64,000 nucleotides of DNA from contig CM055100.1 of NCBI GenBank assembly GCA_029204225.1, forward strand, positions 11,417,272-11,481,271. Reading direction: 5' to 3'. A program made the position numbers and the translations under genes. The DNA is from Diphasiastrum complanatum (lineage: Eukaryota; Streptophyta; Lycopodiopsida; Lycopodiales; Lycopodiaceae). Shown here piece after piece: positions 44,251 through 55,542 of this stretch. Below the pieces are notes generated by a model, which saw nothing but the letters and a program-made list of their open reading frames with translations, was not told the origin of the DNA and did not search any database. How positions within the stretch are numbered: position 1 is the stretch's first letter; each line of letters starts with the position of its first letter.

Positions 44251-47200
44251 AGTAACATTGAGAGAAGGAAGGAGGGCAGTCAGGAACAGTAGGAGTAAGA
44301 TTAAATTCCAACATGGCGTAGGTAATTAGATTGCTTACACATGAATCCTGTAATGCCTGTATATTCCAACGACATGCACTACAAATTGGCCGGTGACGGA
44401 AATTTTTTTGGTGTGGCAATGCCACGCATGGCACTACCACGCGAGGCCCAACGGTTCAAATCTGGTCATCGTCTTATGTGCGTGGCAATGGGCATGGCAA
44501 AGTGCTTATATTTGTAGTTGTGAACTTATGGAAACCATATAATTTTTCAAAAAAGTATTTCATTCTTGTAGATTTATATCCCTCAAGCATAAGTAAAAGA
44601 AAGCCAATACAAAACCAAAAGGTATACTGGATGTCATTCATTTAGATATTGAAAAATTACAATATAGAGAAAGAACTCCAAACAAGCTTACAAATAGTGG
44701 TATATTATTTTATAAATCCAAATACATTTTAAATATGCATGGAGGTATTGGAAAGCTTGACGAGATTTCATTTCCATTTTTTTGTGGTGATGAATGGCTT
44801 ACTGATCCAGATAGTATTGTGTCAGAATCCTTTAGATGTAAACTACTGGTAAATGTGAAAATTCAATGAAATTAAGTATTGGGTCAAAAGTCATTAGATT
44901 AAGTTGGTATTATTTTTTGAATATAGTTGTTGAATTCTTTTCAAGTGCACGTGTTCATATAACAAATAAAGTAGGTGTTTATAGCACACACAATTAATTT
45001 TTTTGTAAAGAATTACTAGATGATATTCTTTTAGATCTAATTAATAAAAATAGGGATTGTAAGACAGTCGGAGACATAGATTGTAGAGTTAAAAAATCTT
45101 CTATGACCTTCCATTATCATATTGAGAGACAAATGCTTAGTCATACATTTAGTCTTGGATGCCACTTTGATCTTCTATGACCTTCCGTTAGATCATATTG
45201 AGAGAAAAATATTTAGTCTTACATTTATTCATCAGAGATGGAAAAGATTAAGTGGGACTTGGATGCCACTAATTCAAGTCCTTGAAATGGATGCTCATAC
45301 AAATTGAAAAGAGGTGCACATTATATACAATGAAAAGGTTCTAAAACCTGCTTATTACGAAATTCAAGGATTATTGCAGTATAAGAGATGTTGTCCCCAA
45401 AGAGAGCACATAGGAGAGTAATTCTGTCATTATGATGGAAATAAGGATATATCAGTGATGCATAGTGAAATGGAATGGAAATGATAGGAAATCTAGTTAT
45501 CAATGATATTTAGATAAGGCAGCCAGAACCACCAAGCCCAAGGAAAAAATGTAATAAATCGAATAGAGACAGATTTAATGATAGTTCCAAACCATATACC
45601 TCTCTCTTACAATAGCTATGTATGATCATTATTGTCTTGAGTGGTTAAACAATCAACTACACACACATTCTAATTAACCACAAGTTCCAAGATAATGAAT
45701 CCTCCAGTTCTGACTCAGTAGCTAAGCAATATGCAAAATGACTTGGAGAATCACAGATCTCCTCTCATCCTACTCTTGTCACTATTTCCTAACTACATGT
45801 TGACACAAAGTTAAATAGCAAAAGAACACACGTTAAGTTTTCATGCAACCTTCGGAAAGAAAGGAGTGATGGCCTGTTCTCTAACTGATTGCTTTTAGAG
45901 TCAAATAGTATTTCGATACCTGACCTAGTCAAATGGTCAAAGTTGGGAAATCGATCAAGGTCTGGATCGAATTGGATCGATACAGCTATTATGCTTTCCA
46001 ACTTTCCTGAAGGTAGCTCTGGTATGCGTGAAGGAGCACGTCTACTACAGATGATCAAATCCGTTCCTGGTACGCCGCCAGTCATATTATGAGGAGGTTC
46101 GGAACCTTTCAAATGTCAGATGTTGAAAGTCGTCTTTTTGGAAAAGATACTCTGCCATAACCGTTAACCATTTGTAGACTCTGAGACAAATAGAAAATAG
46201 GAAAATCTGATCCAGGGTCGAATCGGATCGGTTCGGTTTGATGGATTGATTTCCTGTGGGTCAGGTTGTGTAACTCTGAATCGAGTTTGTAGTTCAAGTT
46301 AGAACTTGACAGTTGCAGTTTATTCTAATAAAGGCACATAGTTGGAATACCATACAATGTTGTTAATGAATTCGTGGCTGGAGATTATCATTGTTGTTGT
46401 AGATCGAAAAACCACTGGCAATTGAAGATCGATTTCTACTATTCTTTCTCTACAAAGATAAATTTATGAAGTTCGTTGACAAACTGCAAGCAGTCATTTG
46501 AAGGTCGAACCACCTGAAATCGAAATATGTAGAATTGATTCTGTAGTGTTCCCAGGATCGAAAATCTGAATCGGAAATGTGGGTTGATGGCTGTGGGCAG
46601 CTGAGAACGCGTGAAGACATCCTTTGAAGATCGAATTAACCCTAGCCAAAATGAAGGTGGTTCCTTGCCTCTAATTTTGATATTGTCTTTAATGTAAAGG
46701 CTAAGGAATTGATGAAATCCAAGAAGAGTCGATCTACAAGATGGCCTCCTTGAGAATTATGGACATTGCGTTTAGATACATAGCTAACTTCCTTGGAAAG
46801 ATAGAACCCTCCCTAAGAAATAAGGGTACATCAATTATCTTTATGTCTTTCCAAACAGCCATGACTAAAACAAAATATTTGGGTGTGCCCTGATCCTAAG
46901 GCAAACTAGCCACATTGATATAGGCTTTAAAGATTGATTTAGCTAGTAGCGCCAACGTATCATTTGTTTTCCAAACATGGTATATGGGTAATACAGTTAA
47001 CATTCTATGCAGAAATTCTGATCTAGTGGAGAGTGTAGATTAGAGATGCAATCACTGAGTGATTTCCAACCATCGAAACCATAAATAGCATCCACAAGTA
47101 ATAGAGTGATGGAGGAGCTCACAAAGCAAAAGCATCTTTATTACAAAGAGATTGATACATATACAAGTAAAGGTCCCTTTTGCATGAGGATGCCATGTGA

Positions 47201-47384
47201 CATAGACCTAATAAGTGCATGAAATTTACTATTGGCCTCTACATGGCATTTTAGGCTATATACAGATGTAATCCCATTATTGGCCTGGGACAAGCCCCTG
47301 GGCAACTGGCTTTTTACCTAAAGCCTACCAAACTGAAACAATACATAACTGTAAAATACAATCACAGTTGAGCTTACTAATTCT
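44251..47384. other. about 3.1 kb without a recognised gene
   Basis: AT-rich. 45110-45230 has an imperfect duplication of about 70 bp (CTATGACCTTCC.TTA.ATCATATTGAGAGA). 45890-46250 repeats short phrases such as GATCGAATTGGATCGAT and CGAATCGGATCGG. The frames at 45789-46112 and elsewhere show no known domain. Old transposon sequence is likely but not shown. Confidence 0.45.
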
Positions 47385-47674
47385 AACTCCCTCTTTTAAG
47401 CTCAAGTCGCGAACAATTCATGAAATCTTCTGGACTGTTCTTCAAGCTCACCTGTTGAACAGTTCGTGAAATATTCTAGATTTCTTCTTCAAGCTCAAGA
47501 ATTGTCATCTGTCGCGAACAATTCACAAAAGACGAAAATGTCATGAAGAGACAAGTGTCGCAAACAAATCACGAAACATGAAGCTGAGACGAAGAGATGA
47601 AACCTGATATTAGTTTAATTTATTTAAACTTGCATCATGTTCTCTGTGGAAGAATAATTACTATTTTTCCTACA
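47385..47674 (+). repeat. truncated LTR of the 37-kb copia family
   Basis: Matches the last third of 36984-37936 (TCTAGATTTCTTCTTCAAGC, GAGACAAGTGTCGCAAAC, ACATGAAGCTGAGACGAA) and keeps the 3' terminus TTTTTCCTACA. Confidence 0.85.
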
Positions 47675-48212
47675 GTTTAGTCATATTTTGGTAAATTGTC
47701 CACTTTTTGAAAGTGTGAAAAAGTCGGTAGTCGAGTTTGAGAGAGATTCAAATTTGAACATTGGGTACATTAAATCTAGTCCCAAAATAGTAGGGTTTTT
47801 CATATTGGAGGGAAAGCCAAGTGGCCAAATAGGGTTTTGACCTGTTATAAAAGCATGTGACTCGTGGAGAGACACATCTTCTCTCTTCTCTTTCTCATTT
47901 CATCATTATACATGGTTCTCTTTGGGTTCTACTACTCATTGGTGCACTCTCATGGTGTTATCTTGCAATTCTATGTGTAGAATAATCATTTGTTGCTATT
48001 TTCGGTTTCACACATGTCAAATATAGTAGGGTGCTATAATTGTATAGACAACAACTATATTTTATATTTTGGTTCATATTTGATTAGTATATCTTAGAGT
48101 TTGCATCTCATTTTGTATGTAGATGCTGATTTTTCTACATTGGCAAGATTGTTGGTTTGCTCTTTTTTGTATCCAAAGATCAGGGACATGGATTTGGATC
48201 TTGAATCCTTCA
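47675..48212 (+). repeat. 5' LTR, outer end truncated
   Basis: Begins inside the LTR (compare TGTGAGAGATTTCAACAAG at 51849-51867) and ends CTTGAATCCTTCA, two bases before the primer site. Confidence 0.85.
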
Positions 48213-48214
48213 GA

Positions 48215-48226
48215 TGGTATCAGAGC
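48215..48226 (+). promoter_or_regulatory. primer-binding site
   Basis: TGGTATCAGAGC, a perfect initiator-Met complement. Confidence 0.92.
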
Positions 48227-48799
48227 TATTGTGTTTCAGGTTATGAAAGGATCAGCCACATTTAGCAAGGATTTGGAGGAGTTACCAATGCTAGAGCATG
48301 CTAGATTGATTTCTACTAAAAAATCTCAATTTTTGCATATGTAGAATTGATCTTTTGTAAGTCAAAACTCAATATAGGTTTATATACTTGATCAATTCTA
48401 ATTTCACACTTGGTTTATTGGAATTACTAGGAAGGTCTCATTGGAGGCTATAAGATGATATATCAAGTTTTTAAAAACTTGCATGCAGAATTTGAGATAT
48501 TCAATTTTTTGTGATTTTGTCAAAACTCTAATTTTGGCTGGATCTCTAGTTTGTGAGGTTATTGAACCTCATTTGAGTGTGTTTCAATCTTAGGAAGTGG
48601 CAAGAATCATTATATTGAGGATAGATCATAGGTTGATCAAGATTTTTCTATGTGTTGATTTTCTAGTTAGATTCAGTGCTAGAAGAGATTTGAGAGGTTT
48701 CATATCTTTGTGATTTCTTCTTGAGTTCATTTGTTGACATTCAAGAGAGTGCTTTGTGCATTGGAACATGTTGAAAGAAGAAGATCAGGTCATTGCCAC

Positions 48800-49780
48800 A
48801 TGGCTACAAGTGGTGGATTCATGTTGGAAGACAATGATAGGCTTACCTCAAGTAGCTACTATTGGGGAAAGTGAGGATGGAATCACTTCTTGAGATGAAT
48901 GATGTTTTGGATATTGTTGTAGGTTTGGAGGAGAGACCAACAACTCAACAAGATCAAATGAGATATGATAAGAGGGCCAAAAGGGCTCTACACATGATTA
49001 AGATGAATGTCACCAATGAACTTCTCAAGGAGATTGGTAAGTGCACATCATCTTTGGAGGCTTGGGAAGCTTTGAAGTAGCGTTATGAATCCAAGTCTAC
49101 ATCAATAGTGCTTACTCCTAGGAGCAAATCTTTCAAAGTTTGCAAAAGAAGAAAGAGATTACTCATGCTTTTGTTTTTCGGGTTAAAGCATTCAATGATG
49201 AGTTAGCATGTATTGATGAAAGTATTAAGTAAGTAGAACTTGTTCAAGTTATACTTAATGGCTTGTTGGATGATCATGCTAATCTTGTTCAAAATTTTGT
49301 ATTCAAAGGACTTTGTCTTGTATTGTGGATTTGCAAGAGATCTTGGTGAATGAGGAGTATAGGCTTCAATCAAGAGGAGGTGGATCTACATCGACATCTC
49401 AATATGAAGAGGAGGCTATGTTCATCAAAGGCAAGTTCAAGGGCAAAGGCAAAGGCAAAGGCAAGTGGTCTAAGGGGCAAGATCAAGGTGAGACTTCCTC
49501 TTTTGGCAAAAAGAAAGATAAGTCTAAGTTGAAATGCTTTTATTGCCACATCAAAGGGCATTTTGCAAATGTTGCTAAGTGTTGGTCAAATGATAGAGAA
49601 AGTATATGGTAAAGTTTGGTGGTGATGCTTGTTTCATTACAAAGGAAGAAATCTTGGTTGCTAGGGGCAATAGACAAGGTAGACTTTTCAAGCTTGATGC
49701 TTTTGTTATGGCTAACAAAAAGGATGGAATGGAAAAGGAGATTGGTCTAAACTTTCCAAAGTTATCTTTTAGCATCAATA
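48800..49780 (+). pseudogene. copia gag and pre-integrase scrap
   Basis: From the ATG at 48800: MATSGGFMLEDNDRLTSSSY, a frameshift, then KVRMESLLEMNDVLDIVVGL, KRALHMIKMNVTNELLKEIG and AWEALK. A basic region with repeated GKGKGK (49430-49470) leads to a knuckle CFYCHIKGHFANVAKC (CX2CX4HX6C, two residues too long). It passes directly to ACFITKEEILVARGNRQGRLFKLDAFV, the end of the usual gag-pre-integrase lead-in; protease is deleted. The frame then continues to 50115 in sequence I do not recognise. Confidence 0.8.
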
Positions 49781-50347
49781 AGATTGGTGGATCTTATGCA
49801 AAGTCTAAAAAGCTTCCTTATGCTAGATCTAGGTCAAGATCTAATATGCTTCTTAGAGATGTTCATCTTTGTGCTAACTTGGCTAGTCTTGAGGATAATG
49901 ATGGTGTTTCAATGGTTCTTCATGGCAAGTGCAAGCATTCAAAATGTAAGGAAGGATCTAACTTCATCAATGGAGGTGGTGAAGGTTCTTCCTTGGAAAA
50001 GATTGTTGTTAATGATTTCTTTGATCATATGGAAAAAGATGTTGCTAGGTGCATGCATAAAGGAGGTGGTTCTTCTACATTAATTTGTTATGATTCCAAG
50101 AAAGTCATTTTTTAACAAATGGAGTCACATGTCTTCATAAAAAAAGTAGATCAAATGGTTCTATCATGAGACTTTGTGATGGAGATAGTCACAAGACAAG
50201 AAGAAGAAAAGTATGTGAAGAGTTCAAAGTAGGATGTTCTTTGAATGATGTCATTGTCAATGATAGTGAGGAAGAATCATTATCATATGAGTCATTAACA
50301 TTGAGTAGAAGTTCTTCTTTGAAAAAATAGAGTACTTCATCGTCCTT

Positions 50348-51040
50348 ATGATGAAGTTATTAATCATTTTTTTCATGGCTTGTAATGTTTTTGAGGTTCC
50401 TACTTCTTCTGATGCAATCATTAAGAGAGAGTCTTATGAAGGAAAGAGCAATGGAAGATTGGTTCTTGGGAAGATCCAAGGCATGGATCTCACATTTCTT
50501 CATCAACTCAAAGGATTCTATGATTATGAATTGATCACTCATGATCGAGAGGGCAAAAGGTTGGTTGGAGAAGAGTACATGGAGCAAATCGAGAGGCAAT
50601 TTCTTCAAGGAAAGGGAGATCTCATTGATGAGCTTATTGAGCTTTGTTACGGACTCAAGTTGGCTAGATTTATTAGGTTTGATACTCATCTTCACCTACT
50701 CTACTTCACGTTGGATGGAAGGTTTGGAATCTATCTTTTGATTTATGATGGTGGCATTGTTTTCACTAACCTTTGTGAAAGATCGAGATCAAGCATTGAT
50801 GATGTCTTGTTGGATCTAGATCATGTGTTTGAGAGGGAGTATTTCCAGAGGTTCAGGTCTAAAGATATTCATAGCTTTGATATCTTTGATGATCAAGAGA
50901 AAGGTAAGCAAGTGGAAGCGACTCACTTTGCTTTACTCACATGTTTTGGAGAATCTTCTTGTGTAGATGATGCTATGAAAGTGGATATTGGTTCTCATGG
51001 TTTTCATGCCAGAAAATCAAGTAATGGATCTGGAAAATAA
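50348..51040 (+). pseudogene. degenerate copia RT, open frame, YVDD lost
   Basis: A 230-residue frame without stops. From residue 76 it aligns by eye to copia RT: EEYMEQIERQFLQGKGD (normally vYMeQPeGF...gke), LIDELIELCYGLKLAR (normally lvckLkkSLYGLKQaPR), FRFDTHL, then YFTLDGRFGIYLLIYDGGIVF where copia has YvkldggfviyLLlYVDDmll, and SSIDDVLLDLDHVFE. The catalytic Asp-Asp is thus Gly-Gly (YDGG, about 133-136). A working enzyme is excluded by established RT chemistry. The first 75 residues are not recognised. Confidence 0.65.
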
Positions 51041-51256
51041 ATTTTGTTCAATGACTTTGATGGTCAAGAGGAGGATCAAGAGGTTGGTCTCAAAGGGCTT
51101 CAACAACACAAAAGGAAAGGTGGCAATTTGGAGCTAGTCAAGAGCATCAAAGGAAGGTTATTTGGCAAAGATGTTATGGATCTATTTTTGTAGGTGTTTG
51201 AAAACTCAAGTAAGGTCAAAGGATGAGCAATTAAGTGTTGTTCAATTTTACTTTAC

Positions 51257-51757
51257 TTGTTCTATCTCATGTTTGAGCTATTTCATGGGAATGTGTGCAG
51301 ATTGTCAAGATATGGACAAACTAGCTATATTTTCTTGCAATATCTTATTGTTGGAGTTGTACTAGAATTCTTGGCTGGTTTTGCTGATGTAAATAAAGCT
51401 ATTGGAGGTTCATTATGTCACTCATTCATGGCCAAGTCATCAAGGTTTGATGGTTTCTTGTGGCAAGATGGCAATGGAGGCTCATTCATGGAGTTTTATG
51501 GTGGAGACATATCAAGAAAGGACAAAGTTGGAGGAGACAAACAAGCAAATAGTCATCACTCACATTTATTGTTTGCTTGCTGTAATTTTGCAGAGAGTTC
51601 AAAGTTTGAAGCATGGAGGAATCATTTTATTCACATTCTATTTGGTTCATCATGTTCTAGTTATATCTTGATGTGTAAACTTGATGTAAGAAATAGTGAA
51701 GCGTCCAATTTGGACACTATTATCTATATCAATAATAGAACCTACTTTAGAACATGA
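51257..51757 (+). other. 166-residue open frame in the same element, unrecognised
   Basis: Lies where RNase H should be, before the purine tract. It includes KAIGGSLCHSFMAKSSRFDG and WQDGNGGSFMEFYGGD. I see no catalytic RNase H motif. It may be a decayed RNase H read in a wrong frame or foreign sequence. Confidence 0.3.
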
Positions 51758-51848
51758 GAAAGGAGATCTATACTTAGGATGGAGATCATTCTAAAGTTGG
51801 ATAAAAGTAATATGGTTAAAACTATGCCAAAACTAGTTGAAGAGGGAG

Positions 51849-52021
51849 TGTGAGAGATTTCAACAAGTTTAGTCATATTTTGGTAAATTGTCAATTCAGG
51901 CCAAAACTCATTTTAGACTTACAGAAACTTTTTGAAGTTTTAAAATACATTCAATAAACACATTTTGAAAGTGTGGGAATGTTGGTAATCAAGTTTGAGA
52001 GAGATTCAAATTTGAACTTTG
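51849..52021 (+). repeat. 3' LTR, truncated
   Basis: Starts TGTGAGAGATTTC after the purine tract and is lost at TTTGAACTTTGG, about 170 bp in. Confidence 0.85.
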
Positions 52022-52023
52022 GA

Positions 52024-52200
52024 TAGTATTTCGCGGGCTTATACCAGTTTGGTCGGGTATTACCCGAAGTATATCAAAAGTCAATACACAAGAATATTCA
52101 ATTTTTTGCTAGGTATTAAAAAATTATATACCAGACTGGTATGTTTTTTAATACCCGGGTTGATACCACACATGACCCTATATACCCGCCTACTAACACT
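52024..52200. mobile_element. MITE-like inverted-repeat element
   Basis: Ends TAGTATTTCGCGGGCTTATACC and, inverted, TTAGTAGGCGGGTATATA. Inner pieces also pair (GGTCGGGTATTA with the inverse of TAATACCCGGG; TATACCAGACTGGTATG is itself palindromic). About 175 bp with no frame. It begins two bases after the broken 3' LTR. Confidence 0.5.
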
Positions 52201-52739
52201 GGTTCTTTCCATGAAGATATAAAGACAAAAAAAAGTCTTTTCTTGGGAAAAGGTCCGAAATATTCATTTATCCAACTAGATCATATGACGACTATTATCA
52301 TCCACATCATAATCAAATTAGCAATAGTATCCAAGGAAAGAAAATGTATGGCGTCTGGTTTGCACTCGTAACCATATTGCCAATGAGTGTCTTGTCTTGA
52401 AACAAAACTTCAAGCTAAAACACTAGTAGTGCCATGTGTGTAATGCGTCTTCACAAGAAACTACGTTCTTTCCATTTAACCCAGGATCATTCAGCAAAAG
52501 AGGGCACAATTTTAGACCTGTTATCCTTATCATTAGGGGGCACCAAATGCAGCACCGTGGTTTGAAGCACCAATGAATCAACAAAGCATGGCAATACCAA
52601 CACCATCAAGACTAGGAAACAATCAAGTGGCTCTGTGAGCTTGACAGTAGTGGAATACGACGCATCGCCCCAGCTTGAGAAGTAGCAGTGATTTGGACCT
52701 GATGAGCCATTCGTCAAACTAGCCATCAACGGATTTTTT

Positions 52740-53340
52740 GCGACATATGTTGGACAACCTCAGCACCAAGGTGGACAAATCAACGACTGTTATGGATGCA
52801 TGGAAGGGCACATAATTGTTGAATGTCCTCACAAGGGCATCTACACAACCTTTTGCCAAAAATGCAAGTATGGACACTGTTACAAAATTTTTCCATTGAG
52901 ACCTAGAGTGAGCATGTCCTTAAATTTGATTACTATTCAATCAATGGCCGCTCATGAGAGGAAGCCACAGAATCCTAATACTCTCCACGTTCATGTGTTA
53001 GCAATTACGAGAGCGCATAAGTGAAAGGAAGTGGCACCGTCCTCACCACCATCAGTATCAATGGCCGAAGACCAACCTTCTAAGGCAAGACCATATCCAA
53101 ATGCCAAAAAAGAAAGACGACAATATCAGAGCATCTTCCATTGGATTTAAAAAATATAAGCGAAGAAAGTTACACAAGCGAAAGCCAAACCTATAGTACC
53201 TCCAGCTCTGATGGAAACCCTCCTGAGGAGCTCCCCCCCCCGATACAACTGATGGAAACACTGACCTTGAGTCTTTGAAGAGCTCGATAAGATCGAGCAA
53301 TTGGGTTGTTTTGAAACCATTGCTGGTAGTATAATGGGCT
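52740..53340 (+). pseudogene. gypsy-type gag with two atypical knuckles
   Basis: Open from ATYVGQPQHQGGQIND through CYGCMEGHIIVEC (CX2CX3HX4C) and CQKCKYGHCYKIF (same spacing, last Cys replaced by Phe), joined by PHKGIYTTF. After a stop at 53022 it continues as MAEDQPSKARPYPNAKKERRQY, matching the end of the gags at 34809-35135 and 26424-26890. It carries stops and no downstream protease. Confidence 0.65.
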
Positions 53341-53364
53341 CTTTGGTTGATTCCTGTTGTCACT

Positions 53365-54047
53365 CAGATGGAGCCAATCTGTCGGATAAGGCTACTACCT
53401 CAACCTATGATCAATCATCCTCCGAACAGCAGATAGCTACTACTAATCTGACTATAAGTTTATGAATAGCAGATAATGTCTTAATGATAGCAAAAGTATA
53501 TCTACTGATGAAATTTAACAAGCATCACAACATTCACTGAACAGAAGAAATGTACACGTCTGTATTATAAAAAATGAGTGTACATGAAAAATCTTTCTTG
53601 AGCGCTGTCTGTTTCCCAGATCAGCGTGTCAACGTGAGAGAGGTGTTCTCTTCTCATGAAAGGAACTAGATACTTCTAGATCTATTCTTCCTTGATATGC
53701 TCCTCACTGAGTGCTGCGTTTAGAATTCTCTTTGTGTCTATCTCTCTGTATATGTTTGTCTCTGATCCAGAACATATCATGCTGGATTAGATTACAAGAT
53801 TGATTAGCTAAGCTTAAGCTAAAACATTTGTTTAAGCACGTTTGTGTTAATGTAACATGGCGACAGTGGAGTGTGATAGTTTGAAAAACTTCATGCCCTA
53901 GTAGTGGAGGTCCGATAGTTTGTCCTCACCATTGATGCTTGGAAGTGTCGGCCTGACCCGAAATGTCGGCCAACTAAGTATGTGGCAAAAAAGGCTAATA
54001 CAAGGAAAAATACTAAGGCTTTAGAGTAGAAACACAATGTTTCTTCA
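53365..54047 (-). repeat. copia LTR of the 567-4991 family, truncated
   Basis: Matches 649-1726 in part (CAGATGGAGCCRATCTGTCGG, CAGCAGATAGCTACTACTAA) and ends TTTCTTCA at the purine tract (minus strand of 54048-54060). It holds a 118-bp block (53812-53930) repeated at 55425-55542. Confidence 0.8.
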
Positions 54048-55424
54048 GCTCCCTCTTAAAGCATGTACTTTCCTGATTCCCAAGCTAGCCCTCTGCCTTT
54101 CAAACATTGCCTTATCCAATGCCTTTGTAAAGATATCAACTACCATATGCTTTTTCAGTATGAAGGCGGTGGTCTTCAGCTCGTCATAGTCAGTATAAAG
54201 GCGGTGGTCTTCAGCTTTGTCAACATGAAGGCAGCGGTCTTCAGCTCGCCCTCATGTATGCTACACATATGAAGATCCGAACATGTGCTAGATTGGGCTT
54301 GCTTCTTCACCATACCTCGTGTGGGGTAGTGTGAGCAACGCTTGATTTACCTATCCTGTTTTGCAGGTAGGCGGCTTTACCTACTGCTTCAGCCCATAAT
54401 GATCTTGATGCCTTGGAATAGGCCATCATTGATCTTGCAGCTTCCATGAGAGTCATGTTCTTCCTCTCTGCTACACCGTTATACTATACTGTGGTGTATA
54501 GGGTGTTGTCTTCCTATGAAGAATACCATGACTTTTACAAAATTTGGTAAAACGGTTGGAGATATATTCTCCTCTGTGAGTCCTGATTTGCTTGTCTTTC
54601 TTTTCGGTCCTAGTTTATATATTCTGTAAACTTATCAAGAGTTTTAGACTTGTTGTGGATGAAATAGACAACAGAAAACTTACTATAATCATCGATAAAA
54701 ATGATCTAGTATCTTGATCCTCCGACAGACAATACATCAAATAATGTAGTATCTTGATCCTCCGTAGATGTCTGACTGTATCAGCTCCGAAAGTTTTGTC
54801 GCTTTGAAGGAATCCTTCGTGAAATGTGTATGTGACATCTTCCCTTTGTTGCATGCATCACAAGGTGTTAGATTTGCGTTCTTGATGTTCACTCTTGTGA
54901 ATGCGTTGTACTGGCTTGCTTTGTATAGCGCCAGTGGGTTCATGTGGCGTAGTCTCCTGTGCCAGAGAACATCTGTAGACTCACGGACTTGGTGAGCCTA
55001 CTCTGTTGGTAGGTGTACCTTCAAGTGATACAGCCTTTCCTCTTCGTCTGCCTTGTGTGATGAGTGTACTAGAGCTGGTGTCAACGATATTGCATGTTTG
55101 ATCTGTGAAAGTCACACGCATGTCTGTATCTGCTATTCTAGCAACTGATAGCAGATCTTTCTATAGTGTCGGCACATACAGGACATCATCCAGTCTTCTG
55201 TCTCTGCCATTGGGGCTGAGCCAAAGTGCTCTAGTGCCCCGTACTTTGTGTCATGATCCATATCCCAAAACGATATATCTGGAGGAGTCGATTCGTCAAA
55301 AGTCTATCATTTGCCTTGTTATCACAAAGTGCAATGTGGCTCTTGAGTCAAGAACTATGTCTTGAATGTCAGATGTGCATGTTGCACATATATCAGTGCA
55401 AAGGTAAGGAGTGGAATTTCTGCT
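54048..55424 (-). pseudogene. copia pol remnant, minus strand
   Basis: From the right: protease DSRATLHFVI (DSGAT damaged, about 55340), pre-integrase NPLALYKASQYNAFTRVNI, CDACNKGKMSHTHF and IQSDIYG (54737-54943), integrase end near 54400-54560, then directly RNase H C-end (54060-54140). RT is deleted. Many stops. Confidence 0.82.
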
Positions 55425-55542
55425 TAAGCTAAAACATCTGTTTAAGCACGTTTGTGTTAACGTAACATGGCGGCGGTGGAGCATGATAGTTTGAAAAACA
55501 TCACGCCCTAGTAGTGGAGGTCCGATAGTTTGTCCTAGAAGA
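55425..55542 (-). repeat. LTR scrap repeating 53812-53930
   Basis: Direct repeat of 118 bp (GCTTAAGCTAAAACAT...GGTCCGATAGTTTGTCCT) with few differences. It marks the join between the minus-strand remnant and the plus-strand copia pol. Confidence 0.88.

Larger units (their letters stand above)
47675..52021 (+). mobile_element. copia element with degenerate but partly open internal region
   Basis: 5' LTR 47675-48212 (its first about 19 bp missing), primer site 48215-48226, gag 48800 on, an RT-like frame, a purine tract AGAGGGAG at 51841-51848, and a 3' LTR from 51849 that breaks off at 52021. Both LTRs share GTTTAGTCATATTTTGG and GTTTGAGAGAGATTCAAATT. The middle is strongly diverged from any normal pol. 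No target duplication can be seen because both outer ends are lost. Confidence 0.85.

Noticed and set aside
45789-46112. A 107-residue minus-strand frame
   Set aside because: No recognisable domain; it overlaps a plus-strand open frame and a region of repeated GATCGAAT phrases.
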